Under the pieces are notes generated by a model. The model made no database searches. It was not told the origin of the DNA and saw only the letters and a list, made by a program, of their open reading frames with translations. Shown here one piece after another: positions 52,281 through 61,457 of a stretch of DNA of 64,000 nt. The stretch spans positions 3,227,501 to 3,291,500 of the forward strand of contig NZ_CP011770.1 of NCBI RefSeq assembly GCF_001028705.1. The letters are read 5' to 3'. The stretch comes from Croceicoccus naphthovorans (lineage in GTDB: Bacteria > Pseudomonadota > Alphaproteobacteria > Sphingomonadales > Sphingomonadaceae). Both the position numbers and the translations under genes were made by a program. The stretch's first letter is position 1. Each line of letters begins with the position of its first letter.

Positions 52281-53417
52281 GTGAAACGTGCGATCCCCTT
52301 TATCCTTGCCGCCGCCATGCTGCCAGCACTCTCCGCTTGCGGTGTGGATGACGACGGCACGCCGCCGCCGCCCTCCGCCGAATCGCTGGCCGCCACGGCC
52401 AAGGGCGACACCGGCGCATCGCGCGAAGGGCTGGCCCGCGCCATCGATGGCGTCTTTGCGAACGAGGTGGGCGAGACGCGCGCGTTGCTGGTGATGCGCG
52501 ACGGCAAAGTGGTCGCGGAACGTTACGCCGAGGGATTCGGGCCGGAGACGCGGCATGTCGGCTGGTCGCTGACGAAGACGGTGACCGGGGTGCTGATCGG
52601 CATGCTGATCGCCGATGGCTCGCTCTCGCTCGACGAACCGGCCCCTTTGCCGCTGTGGCAACGCAGCGGCGACCCGCGTAGCGAAGTGACGATCCGCGAG
52701 TTGCTTCAAATGCGATCGGGCCTGCGCCATGCGGAAGGGGCCGATCCCTCGTACACCGCCGATACTGCGCGTATGCTGTTCCTCGACGGGCGCGACGACA
52801 TGGCCCATTATGCCGCGACGCAGCCGCTGGATGCAGATCCTGGCAGCGAATACGACTATTCCACCGCGACCAGCGTGATTTTGGCCGATGTCGCGACGCG
52901 CGCGCTCACCCCGTCCGACCGCCCAGAGGTGCGCCATGCCGCGATGGCTACCTATCTGCAAGAGCGGCTGTTCGAACCATTGGGCATGACCAGCGCCTAT
53001 CCCGAATTCGACGCATCGGGCACGCTGACCGGCGGCAGTATGATCCACGCCACCGCGCGCGATTGGGCCACCTTTGGGGAAATGCTGCGCAAGGGCGGCG
53101 TCACGCATAACGGGACGCGCGTCGTGCCGCGCAAGTGGATCGCGTTCATGTCGACGCCCAGCCCGACCGATCCGGCCTTTGGCGCGCATCTGTGGCTGAA
53201 CCGCGCGCGGCCAGAGGGGCGCGATCCGGTACTGTTCCCCGGCGACGCGCCGAAATCACTGATCGCGATGCTGGGCTTTCGCGGGCAATATGTCGTGGTG
53301 TCGCCCGAACAGGGTCTGACCGTCGTGCGGCTTGGCGTGTCGAGCGAGGAAGATCAGGTCCCCCTGCGCGCGGCGATGGGCGCGCTGGTCGCGAGTTTCC
53401 CGCTGGAACGTCAGTAG
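52281..53417 (+). CDS. serine hydrolase of the beta-lactamase (class C) family
   Basis: About 378 residues from GTG 52281. The N-terminal ILAAAMLPALSAC is a lipoprotein signal, so the enzyme is probably lipidated. The catalytic SxxK is in HVGWSLTKTVTGVLIG, and the YxN-like tyrosine is in GSEYDYSTATSVIL. RSGLRHAEGAD and FGAHLWLNRA are family blocks. Members include class C beta-lactamases, DD-peptidases and esterases, and this one is nearer the esterase/6-aminohexanoate-hydrolase type than true AmpC. Drug resistance is not implied. Tail-to-tail overlap of 7 bases with the PhzF-like gene. Confidence 0.82.
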   Translation: MKRAIPFILAAAMLPALSACGVDDDGTPPPPSAESLAATAKGDTGASREGLARAIDGVFANEVGETRALLVMRDGKVVAERYAEGFGPETRHVGWSLTKTVTGVLIGMLIADGSLSLDEPAPLPLWQRSGDPRSEVTIRELLQMRSGLRHAEGADPSYTADTARMLFLDGRDDMAHYAATQPLDADPGSEYDYSTATSVILADVATRALTPSDRPEVRHAAMATYLQERLFEPLGMTSAYPEFDASGTLTGGSMIHATARDWATFGEMLRKGGVTHNGTRVVPRKWIAFMSTPSPTDPAFGAHLWLNRARPEGRDPVLFPGDAPKSLIAMLGFRGQYVVVSPEQGLTVVRLGVSSEEDQVPLRAAMGALVASFPLERQ

Positions 53418-54205
53418 GAAAAGAAGCCCTCGACCACCGTCACGCATGGTCCGCCCAGCCAGACGACATCGCCGTCCAACCGGCATGACAAGTGCCCGCC
53501 CCGGTGCGAAGCCTGAAACGCGGTGAACGCGCTACGCGCCAGACGGTCGGCCCAGAACGGGGTCAGCGCGGCATGGGCAGAACCGGTCACGCTATCCTCG
53601 TCCACGCCAGCGCCCGGCACGAACACACGACTGACGATATCGGTATCCTCACCCGGAGCGGTACAAATGAACTGGTGATCGCCCAGCGTGGCCAGCGCCT
53701 TCATGTCGGGCTGAAGAGCCCGAACCTTTGCCGCGTTTTCAAAAAAGAACAGGTTGTACCCGTCGTCCGAACGGGCAATCGCCGCCGGCGCATCGCCCAG
53801 CGCGGCCACCGCTTGCGGGAATTCGCCATAGCGGGTCGGGATGGCGGGCAGCCCCAACGCATAGCAATCGTCGGTGCGCTTCACCGTCAGCACCCCGGCC
53901 TGCCGCGTCTGGAATCGCACGACATCGCCCCCGTCGCGGCTTAGCACCACATGACCTGCAGCCAACGTCGCGTGGCCGCAGAGGCGAATCTCGCAATCGG
54001 GCGTGAACCAGCGGAGATGCCAATCAGCCTCCGGCCCCTCGTGCGGGACAAGGAAGGCGGTCTCGGCGAAGTTGTTCTCGTTTCCGATGCGCGCCATCGT
54101 CGTATCGTCGGGAAAGCCGTGCTCGTAGATCATCACCGCCGCCTGATTCCCTTCGAATGCGTGGGCGGCAAAGGCATCGACGTGCCAATAGGGGATCACG
54201 AGCAT
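53411..54205 (-). CDS. PhzF-family isomerase-like protein
   Basis: A 264-residue protein with the PhzF double-hotdog-like fold: YWHVDAFAAHAFEGNQAAVM, the catalytic glutamate in GNENNFAETAFLVP, RWFTPDCEIRLCGHATLAAG and the second-domain GVDEDSVTGSAHAALTPFW. These residues are conserved among PhzF/YddE/trans-2,3-dihydro-3-hydroxyanthranilate isomerase relatives. No phenazine genes are present, so a phenazine role is unlikely; physiological substrates of the chromosomal members are unknown. Its start is 13 bases from the stop of the cation exporter gene. Confidence 0.85.
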   Translation of the reverse strand: MLVIPYWHVDAFAAHAFEGNQAAVMIYEHGFPDDTTMARIGNENNFAETAFLVPHEGPEADWHLRWFTPDCEIRLCGHATLAAGHVVLSRDGGDVVRFQTRQAGVLTVKRTDDCYALGLPAIPTRYGEFPQAVAALGDAPAAIARSDDGYNLFFFENAAKVRALQPDMKALATLGDHQFICTAPGEDTDIVSRVFVPGAGVDEDSVTGSAHAALTPFWADRLARSAFTAFQASHRGGHLSCRLDGDVVWLGGPCVTVVEGFFSY

Positions 54206-54217
54206 TGCAGCGGCCTT

Positions 54218-55204
54218 TCAGGCGGGCTTCTCTTCGGGAAAATCGGCATCGACCCCTTCGGACAGAAGGTCGACGGGTTTGGGCGCATCGGGTTCGATAT
54301 GCCCTTCGGGATCGGTGTGGATCAGGAATTCGGTATCGGGGAATCTCGCAAGCAACTTCGCCTCGATTGCGTCCATCACGTCGTGCGCTTCGGCCACGGT
54401 CATGTGCGGATCGACGGTGATGTGGAACTGCGCGAAATCGCGGTGCCCGGCGGTGCGGGTGCGCAAATCGTGCACACCGTGCAGGTCGGGATTGTCGCGG
54501 ATCGTGTCGAGCAGACGCTGCCGCTTCTCGACCGGCCATTCGCGGTCCATCAGGTTGTCGACAGCCTGCTGGCTCGCCTCCCAAGCATTCCATCCCAGCC
54601 AGAGCGCGATGATCAGGCCGAAGACCGGATCCGCACCGGTAATGCCCGCATACTGGTCCAGCACCAGTGCCGCGATCACGCCGAAATTCAGCAGGATATC
54701 CGACTTGTAGTGGACGTGGTCGGTCTGAATGGCGAGGCTGTTCGTCCGCTTGATCACATGCCGCTGCCACGCCAGCAGCAGCAGGGTCGCGCCCATCGCG
54801 ATGATCGACACGCCGATGCCCGTCTCCGCCGCCTCTGTCCGACCGCCACCGATCCACATATCTATAGAGCGCGCGGCAAGGCCCACGGCCGATATAGAGA
54901 TGAGAACGACCTGCACCAGCGCAGCCAGCGCCTCTGCCTTGCCGTGACCGAAGCGGTGATCGGCATCGGCAGGTTGTGCCGCGACCCAGACGCCGATCAG
55001 GGTGACGAGAGAGGCCACGAGGTCGAGCGCAGTGTCGGCAAGACTGCCCAGCATCGCAGTCGATCCGGTCTGTATCGTGGCAAAGATTTTCAGCGCAAGC
55101 AGCAGCAGCGCGACGCTCATGCTCGCCATCGCGGCGCTGCGGGTTAACAGCGCGCGTTCTTCCGCCGCGGTGCGGGCCGGTGCCGGTTCGCTCAGTGTCG
55201 CCAT
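54218..55204 (-). CDS. cation diffusion facilitator exporter (FieF-like)
   Basis: A 328-residue CDF antiporter exporting Zn, Fe or related divalent cations in exchange for protons. Six hydrophobic segments are visible. The transport site is in TM2 and TM5: SLADTALDLVASL and TDHVHYKSDILLN, giving the D/D ... H/D pattern; DHRFGHGKAEALAA is the family loop. The cytosolic C-terminal domain carries histidines (HDLRTRTAGHRDFAQFHITV). The C-terminal tail is acidic. With merC and its Zur-like operator, it is a second sign of metal handling in the window. Confidence 0.92.
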   Translation of the reverse strand: MATLSEPAPARTAAEERALLTRSAAMASMSVALLLLALKIFATIQTGSTAMLGSLADTALDLVASLVTLIGVWVAAQPADADHRFGHGKAEALAALVQVVLISISAVGLAARSIDMWIGGGRTEAAETGIGVSIIAMGATLLLLAWQRHVIKRTNSLAIQTDHVHYKSDILLNFGVIAALVLDQYAGITGADPVFGLIIALWLGWNAWEASQQAVDNLMDREWPVEKRQRLLDTIRDNPDLHGVHDLRTRTAGHRDFAQFHITVDPHMTVAEAHDVMDAIEAKLLARFPDTEFLIHTDPEGHIEPDAPKPVDLLSEGVDADFPEEKPA

Positions 55205-55208
55205 GCTA

Positions 55209-55850
55209 TCAGGGGTACAGCAGGGTGGATGCCCAGCCGCCGCTGCCGCGCGTAAAGCGGCGGCGTTCGTGCAGGCGGAAGGGCCGGTCGTGCCAGAACT
55301 CTATGGCCTGCGGCACAAGACGATACCCGCTCCAGTGCGAAGGGCGCGGCACGTCCTTGCCCTCGTAGGTGCGGCGCACGTTCTCGAACCGCTCGATGAA
55401 TTCGCGGCGGTCGCTCATCGGGGCGGACTGGTCGCTGGCGGCGGCGCCCAGCTGCGAATCGCGGGCGCGGCTGGCGAAATAGGAGTTGGCCATGTCGTCG
55501 CTTACCGGCTCCAGCGGGCCTTCGATGCGAATCTGACGGCGCAGGCTTTTCCAGTGGAACAGCAGCGCCGCCTGCGGGTTGGCGGCGATCTCGGAACCCT
55601 TGCGGCTAAGGGTGTTGGTATAGAACACAAATCCGCCACCGGAGCCGAGGTCTGCGCCATGCCCCTTCAGCAGGACCATGCGCACCGAAGGCGCGCCGCC
55701 CGGCGTTGCGGTGGCCAGCGCCATCGCGTTGGCGTCGTTCGGTTCGCTGTCCCGCGCCTCTGCAAACCAGTCGTCGAACAGGACGAAGGGGTCGCCGGTG
55801 GGAATCGCGTCTTCTGCCAGCAGTTCGGGTTCCACGTCGTGTGCTCTCAA
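55209..55850 (-). CDS. pdxH: pyridoxamine 5'-phosphate oxidase
   Basis: PdxH oxidises PNP or PMP to pyridoxal phosphate with FMN and oxygen; PLP is used by SufS in this window. The 213-residue protein has SVRMVLLKGHGADLGSGGG, FVFYTNTLSRKGSEIAANP, ALLFHWKSLRRQIRIEG and the C-terminal FWHDRPFRLHERRRF, all typical. Start TTG 55850 gives the family length; GTG 55835 is an alternative. Five bases separate its stop from the CDF exporter start. The PPOX fold and FMN-binding arginines are intact. Confidence 0.94.
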   Translation of the reverse strand: MRAHDVEPELLAEDAIPTGDPFVLFDDWFAEARDSEPNDANAMALATATPGGAPSVRMVLLKGHGADLGSGGGFVFYTNTLSRKGSEIAANPQAALLFHWKSLRRQIRIEGPLEPVSDDMANSYFASRARDSQLGAAASDQSAPMSDRREFIERFENVRRTYEGKDVPRPSHWSGYRLVPQAIEFWHDRPFRLHERRRFTRGSGGWASTLLYP

Positions 55851-55953
55851 GGGTCCAAAAATCAGGTGCTGCGCCCATGGCCAACATAGGCACGGTTGCG
55901 CCTTCGCGCAAAGGTCCGTTGCGCAAGGGCAAAAGGCACCCTAGCTAACGGTC

Positions 55954-56913
55954 ATGGCCGATCCCTATTCGATCCTGAACGTGCCGCGTGGCGCCAGCGA
56001 AAAGGACATCAAGTCCGCCTATCGCAAACTGGCGAAGGAACTGCACCCCGATCGCAACAAGGACAATCCCAAGGCGGCGGAACGCTTTTCCGACGTAACC
56101 AAGGCCTATGATCTGTTGTCCGACAAGGACAAGCGCGCTCAGTTCGACCGGGGCGAGATCGACCTTGACGGCAATCCGCAGATGCCATTCGGCATGGGTG
56201 GCGGTCGTCGCGGGCATCCCGGCGCCGGCCCGGGCGGTTTTGGCGGTGGCGGCTTCGGCGGGGGCGAGGAAGTCGACCTGTCGGACCTGTTCGGCGACCT
56301 GTTCGGCGGGGGCGCACGGCAACAGCGCGGTGGCGGCAATCCGTTCGGCGGCCAAGGCGGTTTTGGCGGTGGCGGCCCGCGTCGTCCCCCGCCCAAGGGC
56401 GCGAACGTGCAGTACCGGCTGGCCGTATCGCTGACCGATGTCGCCAACCTCGCGCCGCAGCGGATAACGCTGTCCGACGGCAAGACCATCGACCTGAAAC
56501 TGCCCAACGGGACCGAAGACGGCACGCAGATGCGCCTGTCCGGCAAAGGCGAACAGGGTCCCGGCGGTGCGGGCGATGCCATCGTGACGATTGTAGAGAA
56601 ACCACACAGCGTGTTCCGCCGCGATGGCGATGACGTCCGGCTCGACCTGCCGGTCACCCTGGACGAGGCGGTGAACGGCGCAAAAGTCAAAGTGCCGACC
56701 ACCAGCGGCGCAGTGATGCTGACGGTCGCGCCGGGCAGCTCGTCGGGTAAGGTCCTGCGCCTGAAAGGTAAGGGCTTTACCCGCAAGGACGGCAGCCGCG
56801 GCGATCAGCTTGTCACGCTGGAAATCGACTTGCCCGAAGCCGATGCCGACCTGAAGCAACGGCTGGAAGGCTGGACCGATTCGCGTGCCGTAAGGTCCAG
56901 GCTGGGGGTTTGA
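55954..56913 (+). CDS. DnaJ/CbpA-type co-chaperone
   Basis: A 319-residue J-domain protein. The J-domain has HPD at residues 31-33 within [12 protein letters not shown]. Residues about 75-150 form a Gly/Phe-rich linker ([20 protein letters not shown]), followed by the client-binding domains ([38 protein letters not shown]). There is no zinc finger, so it is the type B (CbpA/DnaJB) form rather than DnaJ itself. It stimulates an Hsp70. Divergent from pdxH, with the promoter in the 100-base gap. The YihY gene follows. Confidence 0.92.
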   Translation: MADPYSILNVPRGASEKDIKSAYRKLAKELHPDRNKDNPKAAERFSDVTKAYDLLSDKDKRAQFDRGEIDLDGNPQMPFGMGGGRRGHPGAGPGGFGGGGFGGGEEVDLSDLFGDLFGGGARQQRGGGNPFGGQGGFGGGGPRRPPPKGANVQYRLAVSLTDVANLAPQRITLSDGKTIDLKLPNGTEDGTQMRLSGKGEQGPGGAGDAIVTIVEKPHSVFRRDGDDVRLDLPVTLDEAVNGAKVKVPTTSGAVMLTVAPGSSSGKVLRLKGKGFTRKDGSRGDQLVTLEIDLPEADADLKQRLEGWTDSRAVRSRLGV

Positions 56914-56968
56914 CCCTTGCCGCCATCCTCCGCCCTGCCCCGGTCCCCGCGATGACGGGGCCGGAAGG

Positions 56969-57910
56969 GTGGTAAGGAAACGGATCAAGCGGCAGTTCCA
57001 CCGGGTCAAATCCGAAGTCGGCCCGGGCACCCGCGCCTTCGAAATTGCCAAGCGCGTTGCCGCCGGCGCGTGGCAGGACGGGTTCATCCATGCGGGCAAC
57101 CTTGCCTATATGGCGATCCTGTCACTGTTCCCCTTTTTCATCGTCGCCGCCGGGGTATTCAGCCTTGTCGGCGATGCCGCCGACCGCACCGCCGCGATAA
57201 ACGCGATCCTGCTGGCCGTGCCCCGCGTCGTCGCCGAAGTGGTGGAGCCGGTGGCGAAGGACGTCGTCTCCGCCCGCACCGGCTGGCTGTTGTGGGCGGG
57301 CGCGCTGTTCGGTTTGTGGACGGTATCCAGCCTGATCGAGACGATCCGCGACATCCTGCACCGCGCCTATGGCACCAAGCCCTCGGTCAGTTTCCTGAAA
57401 TACAGGCTATTGTCAGTGGGGGTCATCATCGGTTCGATCGTGATCCTGATGATGTCGCTTTCCGCGCAGTTCTTCATCACCGCCACGCAGGAGGTGATCG
57501 ACGCGTGGTTCCCGCAGGCGCTGGGTATGGACAAGACGCTGCGACTAACGCGCATCATACCCGCGTTCGGGCTTTTCTTTTCGCTTTGGCTTCTGTTCGT
57601 CACGCTCACACCCAAGAAATTTCGCGGGCCCGAATATGCAAAATGGCCCGGCGCGCTGCTGGTCTCTGGGTGGTGGATCACCGTTACCGTCGCCCTGCCC
57701 TTCGTCTTGCGCAGCCTGTTCGCCTATGACCTGACCTATGGCAGCCTTGCCGGGGTGATGATCGCCCTTTTCTTTTTCTGGCTGGTCGGGCTAGGGCTCG
57801 TCGTCGGCGCCGAACTGAACGCGGCGCTGGCCAATGTTCCGCGCGACGATCTGCCGCTGGAGCATAAGGTTGATCCGGACGCGGCAGAACCCGCGCCGTT
57901 GCAGGAATGA
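56969..57910 (+). CDS. YihY/BrkB-family inner-membrane protein
   Basis: A 313-residue protein from GTG 56969. Six hydrophobic segments (LAYMAILSLFPFFIVAAGVF, TGWLLWAGALFGLWTVSSLI, LLSVGVIIGSIVILMMSL, FGLFFSLWLLFVTLTP, GWWITVTVALPFVLRSLF, VMIALFFFWLVGLGLVVGA) and the LSLFPF and LGLVVGAELNAAL motifs define the YihY family. The name 'virulence factor BrkB' is historical; older annotation as RNase BN is wrong. Function unknown. It lies between a co-chaperone and fabI, 10 bases before the latter. Confidence 0.9.
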   Translation: MVRKRIKRQFHRVKSEVGPGTRAFEIAKRVAAGAWQDGFIHAGNLAYMAILSLFPFFIVAAGVFSLVGDAADRTAAINAILLAVPRVVAEVVEPVAKDVVSARTGWLLWAGALFGLWTVSSLIETIRDILHRAYGTKPSVSFLKYRLLSVGVIIGSIVILMMSLSAQFFITATQEVIDAWFPQALGMDKTLRLTRIIPAFGLFFSLWLLFVTLTPKKFRGPEYAKWPGALLVSGWWITVTVALPFVLRSLFAYDLTYGSLAGVMIALFFFWLVGLGLVVGAELNAALANVPRDDLPLEHKVDPDAAEPAPLQE

Positions 57911-57920
57911 GTTTGCGACC

Positions 57921-58757
57921 ATGAATAGCGAAACCACCGAACAGGCAGTCCCCACCGGCACGCTGATGCAGGGCAAGCGCGGGCTGATCATGGGCCTTGC
58001 CAACGACAAGTCGCTGGCCTGGGGCATTGCCAAGGCGCTGGCGGCACAGGGGGCGGAACTGGCGTTTTCCTATCAGGGCGAAGCGCTCGCCAAACGCGTG
58101 AAACCGCTGGCGGAGAGCCTGGGCAGCGATTTCCTGCTGGAATGCGACGTTTCGGACATGGACGCGCTCGACACCGCGTTCGAAACGCTGGCCGCGCGTT
58201 GGCCCAAGATCGACTTCATCGTCCACGCCATCGGCTTTTCCGACAAGAACGAGCTGCGCGGGAAATATCTCGACACCAGCCTCGAAAATTTCCTGATGAC
58301 GATGAATATTTCCGCCTACAGCCTGGTCGCGGTGACAAAACGCGCGGCGGCGATGATGGATGCGGGCGGTTCGATCCTGACGCTGTCCTACTACGGCGCA
58401 GAGAAGGTAATTCCACACTACAACGTGATGGGCGTTGCAAAGGCGGCGCTGGAAACCAGCGTGCAGTACCTTGCCAACGATCTTGGCCCCGACGGAATCC
58501 GCGTCAACGCGATTTCTGCCGGCCCGATCAAGACGCTGGCCGCCAGCGGGATCGGCGATTTCCGTTACATCCTGAAGTGGAACGAGCTGAACAGCCCGAT
58601 GCGGCGCAATGTCACCATCGACGATGTCGGCGGCTCGGCGCTATACCTGTTGTCCGACCTCGCTTCGGGCGTGACGGGCGAAACGCACCATGTCGATTGC
58701 GGCTACAACGTCATCGGCATGAAGCAGGAAGACGCGCCCGACATCGCGCTGGCCTGA
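57921..58757 (+). CDS. fabI: enoyl-[acyl-carrier-protein] reductase (NADH)
   Basis: FabI reduces enoyl-ACP in the last step of each fatty-acid elongation cycle. The 278-residue protein has the NADH-binding LIMGLANDKSLAWGIAKALA, the catalytic YYGAEKVIPHYNVMGVAKAA with the Tyr-(Xaa)6-Tyr ... Lys arrangement, and substrate loop AGPIKTLAASGIGDF. A roughly 14-residue N-terminal extension precedes the fold. Start ATG 57921. FabI is the target of triclosan in other bacteria. The epimerase gene follows after 13 bases, probably in the same transcript. Confidence 0.95.
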   Translation: MNSETTEQAVPTGTLMQGKRGLIMGLANDKSLAWGIAKALAAQGAELAFSYQGEALAKRVKPLAESLGSDFLLECDVSDMDALDTAFETLAARWPKIDFIVHAIGFSDKNELRGKYLDTSLENFLMTMNISAYSLVAVTKRAAAMMDAGGSILTLSYYGAEKVIPHYNVMGVAKAALETSVQYLANDLGPDGIRVNAISAGPIKTLAASGIGDFRYILKWNELNSPMRRNVTIDDVGGSALYLLSDLASGVTGETHHVDCGYNVIGMKQEDAPDIALA

Positions 58758-58770
58758 CGGTCCCCGCCTT

Positions 58771-59769
58771 ATGACGACCCTGATTACCGGAGCCGCCGGA
58801 TTCATCGGAGCGGCCCTTGCCAAGGCGCTGTTGGCACGCGGCGAGACGGTAATCGGGATCGACAACCTGAACGATTACTACGACCCGGCGCTGAAACGCG
58901 CCCGGCTGGACGACGTTCGGGCGGCGGCAGGCAATCGCTTTGCCTTTGTCGAGCATGACTTTGCCGACATGGCGGGGCTGAATACCGCGCTGGCCGGGTA
59001 CGAATTCGACCGCATCGCGCATCTGGGGGCGCAGGCGGGCGTGCGGTACTCGATCGAGAATCCGCACGCCTATGCGCAATCGAACCTGGTCGGGCATCTG
59101 AACATGCTCGAACTGGCGCGGCACCGGGGCGTGGCGCACATGGTCTATGCCAGCTCGTCCTCCGTCTATGGCGGAAACGAAAAAGTGCCGTTCGGGGTCG
59201 ACGACCGGGTCGATCATCCCGTCTCGCTTTATGCCGCGACCAAGAAGGCGGACGAGTTGATGAGCGAGACCTACGCCCATCTCTATCGCCTTCCGCTGAC
59301 GGGGCTGCGGTTTTTCACCGTCTATGGCCCGTGGGGTCGGCCCGACATGATGATGTGGATCTTCACCGGCAAGATCCTGCGCGGTGAACCGATCCCTGTG
59401 TTCAATCACGGCGAGATGTACCGCGATTTCACGTGGATCGACGATATCGTGGCAGGCGTCGTTGCCTGTCTCGACCATCCGCCCGCGGACGATGGCGCGG
59501 TAAAGCCGGGTGGCAGCACCAAGCCGCACGCGATCTACAACATCGGTAACAACCGGTCGGAGCACCTGATGCGGGTGATCGGATTGCTGGAGGATGCCTG
59601 CGGGCGCAAGGCAGAGATACAGATGCTGCCTATGCAGGCGGGCGATGTGCCGCGCACCTTTGCCGACATAGATGCGATCAAACGCAACCTCGGCTATGCG
59701 CCGACGACGAGCGTGGACGAAGGCGTGCCGCGTTTCGTGGAATGGTTCCGGCAGTACAACCGGGTCTGA
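58771..59769 (+). CDS. NAD-dependent epimerase, UDP-glucuronate 4-epimerase type
   Basis: A 332-residue short-chain dehydrogenase/epimerase. The Rossmann motif is TLITGAAGFIGAALAKAL, followed by GIDNLNDYYDPALKRARL, the diagnostic NLNDYYDxxLKxxRL of UDP-glucuronate epimerases. The catalytic YxxxK is in HPVSLYAATKKADELM. Substrate-binding TVYGPWGRPDMMMWIFTGKI is also typical. It would interconvert UDP-glucuronate and UDP-galacturonate for lipopolysaccharide or capsule. No glycosyltransferase cluster is adjacent. Assignment to this specificity is by motif. Confidence 0.9.
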   Translation: MTTLITGAAGFIGAALAKALLARGETVIGIDNLNDYYDPALKRARLDDVRAAAGNRFAFVEHDFADMAGLNTALAGYEFDRIAHLGAQAGVRYSIENPHAYAQSNLVGHLNMLELARHRGVAHMVYASSSSVYGGNEKVPFGVDDRVDHPVSLYAATKKADELMSETYAHLYRLPLTGLRFFTVYGPWGRPDMMMWIFTGKILRGEPIPVFNHGEMYRDFTWIDDIVAGVVACLDHPPADDGAVKPGGSTKPHAIYNIGNNRSEHLMRVIGLLEDACGRKAEIQMLPMQAGDVPRTFADIDAIKRNLGYAPTTSVDEGVPRFVEWFRQYNRV

Positions 59770-59776
59770 CCGGCGT

Positions 59777-60337
59777 TTAGTCGGCGACGATCACCGGCAG
59801 GGGTTCCGCATCGGGGTCCTGACCGGCGGCTTCGGCAGCCTGACGGCGCGCTTCGTACTCGGCTTCCAGTGCCTCGACACGTTCCTGCTCAAGCCGCGAC
59901 GTCTCGTCGATTTCGGCAAGGCGGGCCTGCCGTGCTTCGGACACTAGGCGCCCCATTTCCACGTCGGAACTGTTGCGCTTTTCGTCGTAGGCCTGCTGAA
60001 TTTCCTTCACGCCGCAGCCGGTCTGGCCTTCCGGTCCGACGGTGTCGCACGATCCAACCCCGGTCGCACCGACTTCGCGGTTGGCGGTAACACGCTCGGC
60101 CCAGCTTTCGTTTTCCTTCGATTCGCTCTGGCGCAGGGCGCTGGGGATGCGGAACGGGTCTTCCTGCCGCACGCAAACGACAATCTCTTCCTCGGTGCTG
60201 GGCGGACAGGCCTGATCGCCATAGACGATAACCTGATTCACTTTCGGCTCCGAAGCATCCTGAGCGGCAGCGGGGGCAGTGGCAAAACCGAGGCCAGAGG
60301 CTAGTCCGAATGCGGCGATAATCGTCTTGACGGTCAT
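59777..60337 (-). CDS. secreted protein with acidic coiled-coil C-terminus
   Basis: A 186-residue protein from ATG 60337 with a signal peptide (FGLASGLGFATAPAAAQ). The mature part has two cysteine pairs (QACPPSTEEEIVVCVRQED, GSCDTVGPEGQTGCGVKEI) and a helical, Glu/Arg/Ala-rich C-terminus (EQERVEALEAEYEARRQAAE) likely to form a coiled coil. I recognise no function. ACPPSTEEEIVVCVRxEDxxRIPxxLR is a phrase I associate with a conserved sphingomonad periplasmic family. It converges with the epimerase gene, with 7 bases between stops. Confidence 0.7.
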   Translation of the reverse strand: MTVKTIIAAFGLASGLGFATAPAAAQDASEPKVNQVIVYGDQACPPSTEEEIVVCVRQEDPFRIPSALRQSESKENESWAERVTANREVGATGVGSCDTVGPEGQTGCGVKEIQQAYDEKRNSSDVEMGRLVSEARQARLAEIDETSRLEQERVEALEAEYEARRQAAEAAGQDPDAEPLPVIVAD

Positions 60338-60422
60338 GATCGCGCCTCCTTCGAGCGCTGGTCTGTTTCGTGCAATATAGGGCTGCTTGCCGCTGAATGA
60401 CAGGTGAAGCGGCATCGCGGCG

Positions 60423-60953
60423 TCAAATCCGCTTGGACAAGGAAATCGCGGCGCGGCAACCCAGCCGGATCGCGCCCGACAACAGGGCATAGGCCGGGGC
60501 CCGTTCTGCACCCGACGCCATCGCGGTGGCGTGATGTTCGCGTTCCTCGTCACGGAACTGGCTGACCATCGCAGACAGTTCGGGATCGTCTTGCCCCAGC
60601 TCTTCCAGTTGTTCGGAATAGTGCTTGTCGATCTCTGTCTCGATCGCGGCGGTACAGGCCATTGCTGCTTCCGGCCCGATCAGCGCGGTTGCCGCGCCCA
60701 GCATGAAACCGGCCCGATCCCACAACGGTTGCAGCAAAGTGGGCCGCACGCCGCGTTCGGCCATCAGGGCGTCGAACCGCTGGCGATGCTCCGCCTCTTG
60801 CAGGGCCATCGCAGCCACTTCCTCGGCCCCCGGCGCACGGTCGCCCATCACTGCCAATTGCCCGGCGTAGATGCGGGTCGCACCATATTCGCCCGCCTGA
60901 TCGACGCGAATCATCGAAGCAATGCGGTCATTCCGGTCCTTATCAGTCATCAT
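60423..60953 (-). CDS. coq7: demethoxyubiquinone hydroxylase COQ7
   Basis: COQ7 performs the penultimate hydroxylation in ubiquinone synthesis with a carboxylate-bridged di-iron centre. The 176-residue protein has DQAGEYGATRIYAGQLA, the iron ligands in ALQEAEHRQRFDALM, ETEIDKHYSEQLEEL and RDEEREHHATA, that is two E...ExxH sets. Start ATG 60953 (or 60950) overlaps the dsbB stop. The full di-iron ligand set is present. Alphaproteobacteria use COQ7 in place of UbiF; it also fits with quinone-using PyrD and DsbB in this window. Confidence 0.93.
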   Translation of the reverse strand: MMTDKDRNDRIASMIRVDQAGEYGATRIYAGQLAVMGDRAPGAEEVAAMALQEAEHRQRFDALMAERGVRPTLLQPLWDRAGFMLGAATALIGPEAAMACTAAIETEIDKHYSEQLEELGQDDPELSAMVSQFRDEEREHHATAMASGAERAPAYALLSGAIRLGCRAAISLSKRI

Positions 60954-61441
60954 GCTTTCCCAACGCGCGAACCGCCGGTCCGTGCCGAAAGCACCAGCAC
61001 CGCGATGCCGCTGGCGACGGAAATCAGGAAGTTCCAACCCGCCAGAGAGATACCGAACAGGCTCCATGCCACTTCATCGCAGCGCACCGTCGGCGCGTTC
61101 ATGATCGCTTCCAGAGGATCGACAGCGTCCGATGCGGCGACGGTGGTGCAGGCGGTCAGCCCTTCCCACCAGCCGTATTCGACGCCCGCGTGGAAAGCGC
61201 CGATCAGGCCCGACACGATGATCGCGATACCCGCCAGCCGTACCAATACGACCCGGCCCGGCCCCTTCACCGCATAGGCGATTAGCGCCAGCGCGATGGC
61301 GACGAAATGCGGATAGCGCTGCCACCAGCACATTTCACATGGATAGAGTCCAAAGCCGTATTGCGAGACATAGGCCCCGCCCAGCAGCGCAGCCGGTACG
61401 ATCAGCGCAATCAGGTGCGCGGTGGACAAACGGTTGGTCAT
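60950..61441 (-). CDS. dsbB: disulfide bond formation protein B
   Basis: A 163-residue four-helix membrane protein that reoxidises DsbA with ubiquinone. The first redox pair is C35-E-M-C38 in GLYPCEMCWWQRYPH, and the second pair is provided by LTACTTVAA and TVRCDEV. Hydrophobic segments are LIALIVPAALLGGAYVSQ, FVAIALALIAYAV, VRLAGIAIIVSGLIGAFHAG and AGWNFLISVASGIAVLVLSA. The partner may be the DsbA-like protein at 2.9-3.7 kb. It overlaps coq7, which makes the quinone it depends on. Confidence 0.92.
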   Translation of the reverse strand: MTNRLSTAHLIALIVPAALLGGAYVSQYGFGLYPCEMCWWQRYPHFVAIALALIAYAVKGPGRVVLVRLAGIAIIVSGLIGAFHAGVEYGWWEGLTACTTVAASDAVDPLEAIMNAPTVRCDEVAWSLFGISLAGWNFLISVASGIAVLVLSARTGGSRVGKA

Positions 61442-61457
61442 CGTCGTTACGCCGCGA

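Noticed and set aside
52281..53417. beta-lactamase resistance gene
   Set aside because: Only the SxxK and Tyr motifs of the broad family are seen; features place it with esterase-like members, so no resistance claim is justified.
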